From: Paraburkholderia saeva
GTDB lineage: Bacteria; Pseudomonadota; Gammaproteobacteria; Burkholderiales; Burkholderiaceae
DNA length: 64,000 nt
Direction: 5' to 3'
Assembly: GCF_907164555.1 (NCBI RefSeq)
Contig: NZ_CAJQZC010000004.1
Coordinates: forward strand, 248,001-312,000
Translations under genes and position numbers: made by a program
In this document: positions 44,279 to 53,060 of the stretch, piece by piece
How the letters are laid out: each line of letters begins with the position of its first letter
Position numbering within the stretch: position 1 is the first letter of the stretch
The notes under the pieces: generated by a model
Databases searched by the model: none
The model's input: the letters and a program-made list of their open reading frames with translations, nothing else
Told to the model about the DNA's origin: nothing

Positions 44279-46545
44279 CGTACGTCGTCGCCGTTCGCGC
44301 GCTGTGCGAATTCGCAGCGAAAAGCGGCGATCTCGATCTACGCTTCACGCCCGCGCCGAGCGCGCAGGAAGGCATCGCAGGGCACGCAACGGTTGCCGGC
44401 CGGCGCGCGGGTAGCTACGAGTCCGAGATTACGCTGACCGGCACACATCGTGGTCTCACCGTGCGTGGCCGCGCGGACGGGTACGACCCCGCGCTGAACC
44501 GTCTCGAAGAAGTGAAGACGCATCGCGGCGCACTCGAAGCGATGCCCGCCAACCACCGCGCGTTGCACTGGGCGCAGGCGCGCGTGTACGGGCATCTGCT
44601 GTGCGAAGCGCGCGGGTTGTCGTCGCTCGATGTGACGCTCGTCTACTTCGATATCGCAAGCCAGAAGGAGACGTTGCTCACCGAGCATCACACGGCCGCG
44701 ACGCTCGCCGCGTTCTTTGTCGACCAGTGCGAACGATTCAGCGACTGGGCCACTCGCGAGGAAGCCCATCGTGACGCGCGTAACGCTGCGTTTAACGCGC
44801 TCCAGTTTCCGTACGGCGCGTTTCGTAGCGGTCAACGCGAGCTGGCCGTATCGGTGTTTCGCGCGGCCCGCGACGGCACGTGCCTGATGGCGCAGGCGCC
44901 CACCGGTATCGGCAAGACGCTCGGCACGATTTTCCCGCTGCTGAAAGCCTGCGCGGCCGGTCACGTCGAACGTGTGTTCTATCTGACGGCAAAAACGCCG
45001 GGGCGCGCGCTGGCGCTCGACGCGCTCGAAACGCTGCGCGGGCGTGCCGGAACGTTGCCGCTTCGCGTGCTCGAACTCGTCGCGCGGGACAAGGCCTGCG
45101 AGCATCCGGACAAGGCCTGCCATGGCGATTCGTGTCCACTTGCGCGCGGATTCTACGACCGGCTCGCTGCCGCGCGCAGCACGGCGCTCGCAGCCGGGCA
45201 GATGGACCGTGAATCGGTGCGGGCAACGGCGCTTGCGCATGATGTGTGCCCGTATTATCTGGCGCAGGAACTGGCGCGCTGGAGCGATGTGGTGGTGGGC
45301 GACTACAACTACTACTACGACGGCAGCGCCATGCTGTACGCGCTCGCGCAGATCAACCAGTGGCGCGTCGCCGTGCTCGTCGACGAAGCGCACAACCTGC
45401 TCGACCGCGCGCGCCGCATGTACACCGCGACGCTCGATCAGACCGCGTTGCGGATCGCGCGCAAGACCGCGCCGGCAGCGCTGAAAAAGCCGCTCGACAA
45501 GCTCGCCCGCGAATGGAACGCGCTCGGCCGCACGCAGCTTGCTCATTACGCCGTCCATCCTGAAGTGCCGGCACGTCTGCAATCGGCGGCATTGAATCTG
45601 GTGAGCGCGATCACGGAGCAACTTGCAGAAGCGCCCGACACGATCGACGGCAACGAAACGCTGCTGCGTCTCTATTTCGACGTGATGCACTTCACGTCGC
45701 TCGTCGAACAGTTCGGGGCGCATTCGATCTTCGACGTCACGCTGGACACGGAACGCTTCGCGGGCCGCGAGACGCGCAACGCCGCGCTGTGCGTGCGCAA
45801 CGTCATTCCCGCGCCGTTTCTCGCGCCGCGTTACGCGGCGGCGCGCACGACGGTGATGTTCTCCGGCACGCTGAGCCCGCATCATTTCTATCGCGATACG
45901 CTGGGTCTGCCAGAGTGCAGTGGCTGGCTCGATGTCGAAGGGCCGTTTCGCGCGGAGCAGTTACAGGTGCGCGTGGCGGGCAACGTGTCGACGCGCTGGC
46001 GTGACCGCGAGCGCTCGCTTGTGCCCATCGCCGATCTGATCGCCGCGCAGTATGCCGCGCAGCCGGGCAACTACCTTGGCTTTCTGAGCAGCTTCGACTA
46101 TCTGCAACAGGTCGTTGCGCTGATGCGCGAGCGCTATCCGGGTCTGCCGGTATGGGCGCAGGAACCCGGCATGGACGAGGCCAGCCGCGACGTGTTCCTG
46201 GCCCGGTTCACGACAGCGGGAACGGGCATCGGTTTTGCCGTGCTGGGCGGCGCGTTTTCCGAAGGGATCGATCTGGCGGGCGAACGGTTGATCGGCGCAT
46301 TTATCGCCACGCTCGGCCTGCCGCAGATGAATGCCGTCAACGAACAGATGCGTCGCACGATGGACGCAAAATTCGGCTGCGGTTACGACTACACGTACCT
46401 CTTTCCCGGCCTGCAGAAGGTCGTGCAGGCCGCGGGCCGCGTGATCCGCACCGAGCAGGATACAGGCGTGGTGCATCTGATCGATGACCGCTACCGGCGC
46501 GCCGACGTGCAGCAACTGCTGCCGCGCTGGTGGCGGGTGGGGTGA
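44275..46545 (+). CDS. DinG/XPD-like helicase with an N-terminal PD-(D/E)xK-like domain
   Basis: The 756-residue protein starts at the ATG overlapping the FAN1 stop. Residues 1-180 resemble the RecB/Cas4-type nuclease fold (RADGYDPALNRLEEVKTHRG). The superfamily 2 helicase core has Walker A Lys214 (APTGIGKT), DEAH at 370-373, and a C-terminal QAAGRVIRTEQDTG. Four cysteines (275, 282, 287, 325) are placed as the iron-sulfur cluster of XPD/DinG. Such 5'-3' helicases unwind forks, bubbles and R-loops. Co-transcription with the FAN1-like nuclease under LexA suggests joint crosslink or fork repair. Confidence 0.92.
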   Translation: MTYVVAVRALCEFAAKSGDLDLRFTPAPSAQEGIAGHATVAGRRAGSYESEITLTGTHRGLTVRGRADGYDPALNRLEEVKTHRGALEAMPANHRALHWAQARVYGHLLCEARGLSSLDVTLVYFDIASQKETLLTEHHTAATLAAFFVDQCERFSDWATREEAHRDARNAAFNALQFPYGAFRSGQRELAVSVFRAARDGTCLMAQAPTGIGKTLGTIFPLLKACAAGHVERVFYLTAKTPGRALALDALETLRGRAGTLPLRVLELVARDKACEHPDKACHGDSCPLARGFYDRLAAARSTALAAGQMDRESVRATALAHDVCPYYLAQELARWSDVVVGDYNYYYDGSAMLYALAQINQWRVAVLVDEAHNLLDRARRMYTATLDQTALRIARKTAPAALKKPLDKLAREWNALGRTQLAHYAVHPEVPARLQSAALNLVSAITEQLAEAPDTIDGNETLLRLYFDVMHFTSLVEQFGAHSIFDVTLDTERFAGRETRNAALCVRNVIPAPFLAPRYAAARTTVMFSGTLSPHHFYRDTLGLPECSGWLDVEGPFRAEQLQVRVAGNVSTRWRDRERSLVPIADLIAAQYAAQPGNYLGFLSSFDYLQQVVALMRERYPGLPVWAQEPGMDEASRDVFLARFTTAGTGIGFAVLGGAFSEGIDLAGERLIGAFIATLGLPQMNAVNEQMRRTMDAKFGCGYDYTYLFPGLQKVVQAAGRVIRTEQDTGVVHLIDDRYRRADVQQLLPRWWRVG

Positions 46546-46784
46546 TTCACGTCAGCGGTGAATACGCATTGTGTGTCGCGAACAGGTCAGACAGGCGTCG
46601 CCTGGAGCGTTTTCAGGTTGACGGCGCGGCCTGGCTGGCCAAACCTGCTTTCCGGCCCGGATCCTTGCCTGTGGCGGCGCAGCAATCGTGCCCCTGATGC
46701 GCGATGGTTAAATAATTACTGCAGGAACAGTCGTTGCTGACCCCGATGTCATGAAACATCATGCGCTCACGCATCGGGAGTTAC

Positions 46785-47153
46785 ATGTGCACGGTTTTAC
46801 TGGCGGACGACAATGCCCGCGACATCGAAGCGCTCAAGCTCGTTCTGGAGCATGCCGGGCATCGGGTGGTGACCGCCGACAATGGCTGCGGCGCGCTCCT
46901 TGCCGCACGGCGCGAACGCCCGGACGTCGTGATCACCGACTGGAACATGCCATTTATGGACGGCGTCGAACTGTGCTTCCAGATGAAGCGCCAGCCGGCG
47001 CTCGCGTCGATTCCTGTCATGATGGTCTCCGCGTCCTCGCCACCGGGCATCAGCGCCGCGCCCTGGGCTGCCTTCTTCCGCAAACCCGTCGCGATACGCC
47101 GTCTGCTCGACGTTGTGAGCGAACTCGTGCCACCGCAGCGGGCGAAGGTTTGA
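46785..47153 (+). CDS. Stand-alone response-regulator receiver protein
   Basis: The 122-residue protein is a single CheY-like receiver domain. The acidic pair is Asp8-Asp9 (LLADDNA), the phosphoacceptor is Asp52 (VVITDWNMPFMDG) and the conserved lysine is in FFRKP. There is no output domain. The ATG at 46785 has CGGGAG at 46775-46780 before it. No histidine kinase gene is in the window, so its partner is unknown. Confidence 0.88.
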   Translation: MCTVLLADDNARDIEALKLVLEHAGHRVVTADNGCGALLAARRERPDVVITDWNMPFMDGVELCFQMKRQPALASIPVMMVSASSPPGISAAPWAAFFRKPVAIRRLLDVVSELVPPQRAKV

Positions 47154-47340
47154 TTCGCGCCACTGATCTGTAAGGGTCGAAGCGGTCTTTTCCGGTTCTC
47201 CCAAAGGCGGTGATTCTGGCTCGTGCCCGCGTGCGCCTTCGTTTATCGGCATGCGTGTATCCGCGCATGACCGCCGCTGGCGGGAATGGGCGGCGCGTCC
47301 GTGCGATACAATTGCCGGCGGCCTGAACTACGGAAAATCA

Positions 47341-47856
47341 ATGAAGATTCGGACTCTCTCACTCGCATCTGCGATGACTGCTGTGATGCTCTCGGCAGGA
47401 TGCACGGCCGTCTACAAGAATTCGAACGCATGCGAGCAGATGACGCGCGAGAAGCTCGCCGAAAAGTATCCGCAGAAGCTGACGATCTCGCATACCGGTG
47501 CAGCCATTCGTGGCGAACGCGTGGTCGTGGAAGGCCAGTTCGAAGCGCCGCCGAAAGCGGCGTCCGGAGTAGCCGCGGCGTCGGGCGTCAATGCGGATGC
47601 GCCGGCGATGGCTGCGTCGCAGGGTGCCGCTGCTTCGCAGGCAGCGGTGACCACGGCCGCGGCGGCTTCAGGCGCGGTTGCCGCGTCCGGTGCCGTTGCC
47701 GCGTCGGGCGCGTCGGCGGTAGTCGCGACGGGCAAGAAAAAGAAGGTCTACACCGCCGCTGCCGCAGAGTGCATGTTCGCCGGAGCTGATCTGACGGCAT
47801 TCCACTGGCTCGCACCGGCCGATCTCGCCAGTCCCGACGACGAAGCGTCGGAATAA
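47341..47856 (+). CDS. Small lipoprotein with an Ala/Ser/Gly repeat tract
   Basis: The 171-residue protein has a lipobox (MLSAGC, Cys near residue 21) and a middle section of low complexity built on repeats of AASGAV. Before it lies a compact globular part (CEQMTREKLAEKYPQKLTISHTGAAIRGERVVVEGQFE), and after it a short tail with one Cys in AAECMFAG. I do not recognise the family. The ATG at 47341 follows the upstream region directly. The repeat tract could span the peptidoglycan. Confidence 0.8.
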   Translation: MKIRTLSLASAMTAVMLSAGCTAVYKNSNACEQMTREKLAEKYPQKLTISHTGAAIRGERVVVEGQFEAPPKAASGVAAASGVNADAPAMAASQGAAASQAAVTTAAAASGAVAASGAVAASGASAVVATGKKKKVYTAAAAECMFAGADLTAFHWLAPADLASPDDEASE

Positions 47857-47938
47857 ACATCTCTTTTGAACGTGTTGCGGAGCCCGGCGGCCACCGGTCC
47901 AGAGTGCTACGATTGAAGCATCGCCGACCAGGAGGACC

Positions 47939-48169
47939 ATGATGGACGGCTTTGTCAGACATCAGATAGAAGGCGCGTCGGTGGACATCGACGTCGTGCC
48001 CGTCAATCCGCGCGGCTTCTGCGCCCGGTTCCGCATTTTTCGCGACGCCGCCGACGAACCCGAGTGGCATCAGGTCCATGTCTCCGGAAGCGTGTTCGAC
48101 ACGACGGAGGAGGCCGAGGAGGCCGCCCGCTCGATGGCCGTCGAAAAGGTGCTGGCGAGCGGTTCATAG
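47939..48169 (+). CDS. Small acidic protein of unknown function
   Basis: The 76-residue cytoplasmic protein begins MMDGFVRHQIEGASVDIDVVP and has one cysteine in RGFCARFRIF. The last third is acidic (DTTEEAEEAARSMAVEKVL). A strong GGAGG at 47931-47935 favours either adjacent ATG (47939 or 47942). I do not recognise it beyond a resemblance to short conserved Burkholderia proteins. Confidence 0.75.
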   Translation: MMDGFVRHQIEGASVDIDVVPVNPRGFCARFRIFRDAADEPEWHQVHVSGSVFDTTEEAEEAARSMAVEKVLASGS

Positions 48170-48970
48170 CGCAGCGTGCGTAGTGCGACCCGTAGCGAGG
48201 GTATCGCCTCGCGCGGTTGGGGCACCAGCAGCACCTGGCGCATCCCGCAGGTGTTCATACTCCTGCTGGACCGAGGCGGGCGTTCTCACGTCGCCGCTTC
48301 GCGGAATCTGCTTCCTGAAGCGGGGCACGTTTCGGCGCACCGCCATATTGACGACATACCCGAAGCCAAACCTGACACCCTCGAAGTGCCGCCGCGCCGC
48401 TTCGATTGCACGCGCATGCGTGTGGCAGATTGAGTGTCCGCCCGAAAACGATTCCGCGACGACAATCATCAACGGCTTCGTGCCCGCGTTACCGGTTGCC
48501 GTTGCCGCGAATATCGCACCGATCCACGAATGCAGGACTGGTTTCGCCGGTCTGACGCATTGATCGAGCGGGCCGCGACAAAGACCTTGAGCCGCATCCG
48601 CCGGCACGAAACTATGCATGACTAAGCAGTTTACGGGAAATGATACGCGACTTCATCCGGTTGGTTCTCGCAGAAATCAGTCCGACTGTGCGTCGATTCC
48701 AGGAAATTGGGAGTTTTCTTGTATCCGATAGACAACCCGATTCGTAGGATTCAACTGTCGTACGCGTAGGGAAATTCTGTCTTGCGCGTAGGTGTTGAAC
48801 TTTCGGGAACGTCATGCGTTCGTGGATCGTATGCGCGGTCCGGTCCGTTTTCGGTTTTAGATAATTCGGATTGCGAATGATGTGTTGATTCTGCGTGGCT
48901 TTTCAATTTGAAGTAGCCCTGTTGGCACCGGCTGTCGTCCGGGCAGTCATTACTCGTCTTAAGGTCTTAA
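48170..48970. other. Long upstream region of the adhesin gene; possible minus-strand frame
   Basis: These 801 bases hold no certain gene. A minus-strand frame at 48164-48619 (151 codons) includes the protein-like stretch PLMIVVAESFSGGHSICHTHARAIEAARRHFEGV but has no good ribosome site, and the start is unclear; it may be a real small gene or a remnant. From 48620 to 48970 the DNA is clearly AT-richer than elsewhere, which fits a promoter and long leader for the adhesin. A doubled GTCTTAA lies just before its ATG. Confidence 0.4.
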
Positions 48971-51900
48971 ATGAATAAATCGCATCGCGTCGTCTGGAAC
49001 GACGTCACGAACACGTGGGTCGCTGTGTCAGAACTCGCTACAGCAAGGCGGAGTAAAGCCTCGCGGCGCGCCGGCGTGGCCGCGGCCATCGTTGGTCTCG
49101 GCGCGATGGCGCTCGTGCCGGCCGCGGGCGCCGCTGAACCTGAAGACGGAAGGCAGATGCAGACCATGCTCGCCAGTCTGCTCGCCGCGCCGGCCGCTGC
49201 CCAGGGCCCCGTACTGACGGCGGCGCCTGACCCGACGATCTATATCGCGGTGAGCCCGAACGTGACGCAGGGCAACGCAACGCACGCCGGTGATGCGATG
49301 AACGCGATGGCCATCGGCCCGGTTTCGTCGGCCATTGGCGAAAATTCATCTGCAATAGGCGCCGGCTCGTTCGCGGCCTATGACGGTTCGACTGCGGTCG
49401 GCGCATTGGCGGGGGCGCTCGCCCTGAATGCGACCGCAATCGGAAGCGGTGCCACGACGGGTTCGGACGCTGATAACTCGGTATCGATCGGCCGCCTCGC
49501 CAGGACGTTCGGTGCAAATACACTCGCCTTGGGCGGGCTCACCATCGCGCATGGCATCGATTCAGCATCTATTGGCACGAACGCATTCACGGCCGTTGGG
49601 GCCGACCGTTCAATGGCGCTTGGGGCGAATGCAGCGGCAAGAGTGAACGATTCGGTGGCGCTGGGTAGCGCGTCGGTTGCGGATCGGGAATTCACTGTCT
49701 CTGTGGGCAACAGCACGACACAGCGGCAGATCGTCAACGTGGCGGGCGGCACGCAGGATAGCGACGCTGTGAACGTCACGCAGCTGAAGGGTGTAATCAA
49801 TGCGATGGGCGGCGGCGCAGCGCTGAACCCGGACGGCTCGATGACCCCGCCCACATACACCGTCGCTGGCGATACGTATACGAACGTCGGCGACGCGATC
49901 ACGCATGTGGACGGCGCGGTGACGAATGTGACCAACGTCGTCAACAACATTCAGAACGGTGGTGGCATCAAGTACATGCACGTCAACTCTGTACTCGACG
50001 ATTCGAGCGCGGAGGGCGTTGAATCGGCCGCGATCGGTGGCAACGCGCGCGCCACGGCGGACAACTCGGTCGCAGTCGGTGCCAATGCGGTCGCTGACCG
50101 CGCGAACACGGTGTCTATTGGCGCGGTGGGCAACGAGCGGCAACTGGCCAATGTCGCGGCCGGCACAGCCGATACGGACGCCGTGAACATGTGGCAGTTG
50201 CGCCAGGCGGGTATCAATACCGATGGCGACGGAAACGTCACGAACGCGTTTGTCACTTATGACGACACGTCGAAAGGGCACATCACGCTGGGTGGCGCGG
50301 ATGCCGCCGGGCCGGTTGGCATCTCGAACCTGAAAGCGGGCGCGGTTGCCGAGAGTAGCCGCGATGCGATCAACGGCGGCCAGTTCTACGGTCTGGCGAG
50401 CAGTGTCGCCGATGCGATCGGGGGCGGCGCGAGCGTCAACCCGGACGGCACGATGACGGGGCCGACGTACAACATCGGTGGCGACACGTATACAAACATT
50501 GGCGACGCAATCACGCATATGGACGGCGCGGTGACGAATGTGACCAACGTCGTCAACAACATTCAGAACGGTGGTGGCATCAAGTACATGCACGTCAACT
50601 CTGTACTCGACGATTCGAGCGCGGAGGGCGTTGAATCGGCCGCGATCGGTGGCAACGCGCGCGCCACGGCGGACAACTCGGTCGCAGTCGGTGCCAATGC
50701 GGTCGCTGACCGCGCGAACACGGTATCTATTGGCGCGGTGGGCAACGAGCGGCAACTGGCCAATGTCGCGGCCGGCACAGCCGATACGGACGCCGTGAAC
50801 ATGTGGCAGTTGCGCCAGGCGGGTATCAATACCGATGGCGACGGAAACGTCACGAACGCGTTTGTCACTTATGACGACACGTCGAAAGGGCACATCACGC
50901 TGGGTGGCGCGGATGCCGCCGGGCCGGTTGGCATCTCGAACCTGAAAGCGGGCGCGGTTGCGGAAAACAGCGGTGACGCAGTCAATGGCGGACAGTTGTA
51001 TAACCTGGCTAACAGCGTCGCGAGCGCAATGGGCGGTGGTTCGAGCGTCACGCAGGACGGCATCATCTCGCCACCGACGTTCACAGTGGGTGGCGACACG
51101 TATCAGAGCGTGGGCGACGCAATCACGCATATCGACGGCGACATGACCAACGTGATGAACGTGGTCAACAACATCCAGAACGGCGTCGGCATCAAGTACT
51201 TCCAGACACACTCCACCCTCGCTGATGCGGTGGCGAGCGGCGACGAGTCGATCGCAATTGGTGGCAACGCGCAGGCGAGTGCGGATAACTCCGTCGCGCT
51301 GGGCGCCAACGCCACGACGACCGCCGATCTCACTCAGGCAGCATACAGGCCAGGCTCGGGCCAGGTGGCGGGTGCCAACCCCGTCGGCGAGGTGTCAGTC
51401 GGGTCGGCGGGCAATGAGCGTCGCGTGACGAACGTGGCAGCGGGTGCGGCAGATACCGACGCGGTCAACGTGAGCCAGCTGAAAACGGTCGTTGCCGGTA
51501 GCGTTGCCGACGCGGTGATGTACGACAATCCAGATCACAGCGGCATCACGCTGGGCGGTCCGGGGTCCACGACACCCGTCCATCTGGGCAACGTCGCATC
51601 GGGTCAGGTGGTGGCCAACAGTACCGACGCGACGAACGGAGGCCAGATGTACAACCTGGCCAGCACGGTCGCCGATGCGCTCGGCGGTGGCACCGCTGTC
51701 AATCCTGATGGCTCGATCACGCAGCCCACGTACAACATCGGCGGCGACACGTATCACAACATCAGCGATGTGGTGACGAACATCGACGGTCGCGTGACGA
51801 ACAACACAAACGAGATCTCGAATCTCACGCAGATCCTGAACAACATCACGAACACCGGTGTCAACGTGAAGTACGTACACGTCAACTCGACGGGAGCGGA

Positions 51901-52972
51901 CTCGGTCGCGTCGGGCGCCGACGCCGTGGCAATCGGGGGCAATGCCCAGGCGAGCTTCGACAACTCGGTGGCGATCGGGGCGAACTCGACGACAAACCGG
52001 GTCAACTCCGTCTCGGTTGGCTCGGCTGGAAACGAACGGCAAATCACGAACGTCGCCGCCGGTACGGCGGATACGGATGCGGTCAACGTGGCGCAACTGA
52101 AGCAGGCGGGCGTCATCGACGGCAATGGCAACACAAAGACAGCCGTCACCTATGACACCCAGGACGGTGCGACAGACTACGCCAGCGTAACGCTTGGAAA
52201 TGGCGCCGCGGGTGGCACCGTTCTGCATCACGTTGGGGCCGGCACGCTTGATTCCGATGCGGTGAACCTCGGGCAGCTGAACGATGCGCTAGGCAGAATC
52301 TCGAACGACATCGCGAGTGGCGGCAGCCCGTTCCTGAGCGTGAATGGCGATCGCGACAACGAACCGGCACTGGCAAGCGGCACACATGCGACTGCGCTCG
52401 GCGCGAATGCGGTGGCGAACGGCACCGATGCAGTTGCGTTAGGCGCCAATACCAACGCCATCGGAAACGGTGCGACCGTGGTCGGGTCGGGCGCCAGTGT
52501 CCGTGCGACGAACGCGACGGCGCTCGGCTGGGGCAGCTCGGCAACAGCCGATGGATCGGTCGCGCTTGGCGCGGGTTCGGTGGCTGATCGGGCCAACTCG
52601 ATTTCAGTCGGCAGTGTGGGTGCGGAACGGCAGATCACGAACGTGGCACCGGGCACGCAGGGCACGGACGCGGTGAACGTCAACCAGTTGAACGCCGCCC
52701 TGGGTCAGACCAGCCAGTCGATCCAGGACCTCGACCGCAGTACGCGCAAGGGGATCGCCGCAGCGTCCGCCCTACAGATCGTCACGCCCTACCTGCCTGG
52801 CCGGACGACGCTTAACGCGGGCGTGGCGGGGTATCGCGGTCAGGCGGCGCTGGGTCTGGGCGTGTCGCGCTGGAACGAGAAAGGCACGATCAATTTCAAT
52901 GCGGGTGTCGCGTCTTCGGGCAGCACCAGCACGATTGTGCGTGCCGGCATCGGCATCGTTCTTGGCGATTGA
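48971..52972 (+). CDS. Trimeric autotransporter adhesin (YadA/Hep_Hag type)
   Basis: The 1333-residue protein begins with an extended signal peptide region (ESPR, NKSHRVVWNDVTNTWVAVSELAT, then a hydrophobic core to about residue 55). The passenger has many 14-residue head repeats (VAIGGNAQASADNSVALGANA type) and neck motifs (NVAAGTADTDAVN-QL). The last 90 residues are a YadA anchor (GIAAASALQIVTPYLPGRTTLNAGVAGYRGQAALGLGVSRW) that ends in an aromatic-poor strand. It would form a trimer on the cell surface for adhesion. The passenger holds a near-identical internal duplication. A putative partner lipoprotein gene follows. Confidence 0.95.
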   Translation: MNKSHRVVWNDVTNTWVAVSELATARRSKASRRAGVAAAIVGLGAMALVPAAGAAEPEDGRQMQTMLASLLAAPAAAQGPVLTAAPDPTIYIAVSPNVTQGNATHAGDAMNAMAIGPVSSAIGENSSAIGAGSFAAYDGSTAVGALAGALALNATAIGSGATTGSDADNSVSIGRLARTFGANTLALGGLTIAHGIDSASIGTNAFTAVGADRSMALGANAAARVNDSVALGSASVADREFTVSVGNSTTQRQIVNVAGGTQDSDAVNVTQLKGVINAMGGGAALNPDGSMTPPTYTVAGDTYTNVGDAITHVDGAVTNVTNVVNNIQNGGGIKYMHVNSVLDDSSAEGVESAAIGGNARATADNSVAVGANAVADRANTVSIGAVGNERQLANVAAGTADTDAVNMWQLRQAGINTDGDGNVTNAFVTYDDTSKGHITLGGADAAGPVGISNLKAGAVAESSRDAINGGQFYGLASSVADAIGGGASVNPDGTMTGPTYNIGGDTYTNIGDAITHMDGAVTNVTNVVNNIQNGGGIKYMHVNSVLDDSSAEGVESAAIGGNARATADNSVAVGANAVADRANTVSIGAVGNERQLANVAAGTADTDAVNMWQLRQAGINTDGDGNVTNAFVTYDDTSKGHITLGGADAAGPVGISNLKAGAVAENSGDAVNGGQLYNLANSVASAMGGGSSVTQDGIISPPTFTVGGDTYQSVGDAITHIDGDMTNVMNVVNNIQNGVGIKYFQTHSTLADAVASGDESIAIGGNAQASADNSVALGANATTTADLTQAAYRPGSGQVAGANPVGEVSVGSAGNERRVTNVAAGAADTDAVNVSQLKTVVAGSVADAVMYDNPDHSGITLGGPGSTTPVHLGNVASGQVVANSTDATNGGQMYNLASTVADALGGGTAVNPDGSITQPTYNIGGDTYHNISDVVTNIDGRVTNNTNEISNLTQILNNITNTGVNVKYVHVNSTGADSVASGADAVAIGGNAQASFDNSVAIGANSTTNRVNSVSVGSAGNERQITNVAAGTADTDAVNVAQLKQAGVIDGNGNTKTAVTYDTQDGATDYASVTLGNGAAGGTVLHHVGAGTLDSDAVNLGQLNDALGRISNDIASGGSPFLSVNGDRDNEPALASGTHATALGANAVANGTDAVALGANTNAIGNGATVVGSGASVRATNATALGWGSSATADGSVALGAGSVADRANSISVGSVGAERQITNVAPGTQGTDAVNVNQLNAALGQTSQSIQDLDRSTRKGIAAASALQIVTPYLPGRTTLNAGVAGYRGQAALGLGVSRWNEKGTINFNAGVASSGSTSTIVRAGIGIVLGD
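49909..50349 (+). repeat. Adhesin internal repeat, copy 1
   Basis: 441 bases in the adhesin head region recur 612 bases downstream. The one difference I found is at 50113 (G here, A in copy 2). The reading frame is kept, so the unit adds 204 codons including the spacer. Confidence 0.9.
50521..50961 (+). repeat. Adhesin internal repeat, copy 2
   Basis: This is the second copy of the 441-base block, with A at 50725 where copy 1 has G. Near-identity over this length points to recent duplication or gene conversion. Confidence 0.9.
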
Positions 52973-53060
52973 TCGAATCCGGGCGTCCGGCACTGTGAGG
53001 GAATGGGCGGCGCAATACGTCGATTTGTCGATTGAACGTCGCCCCTTCCGAAGGAAAGGT

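Noticed and set aside
48930..48950. A TTGGCACC segment that could be a sigma54 -24 element before the adhesin.
   Set aside because: The matching GC of a -12 element is not at the required spacing.
49600..52700. Many regularly spaced similar segments that might suggest a CRISPR-like array.
   Set aside because: They are in-frame head repeats of the trimeric autotransporter, imperfect at DNA level and without unique spacers.
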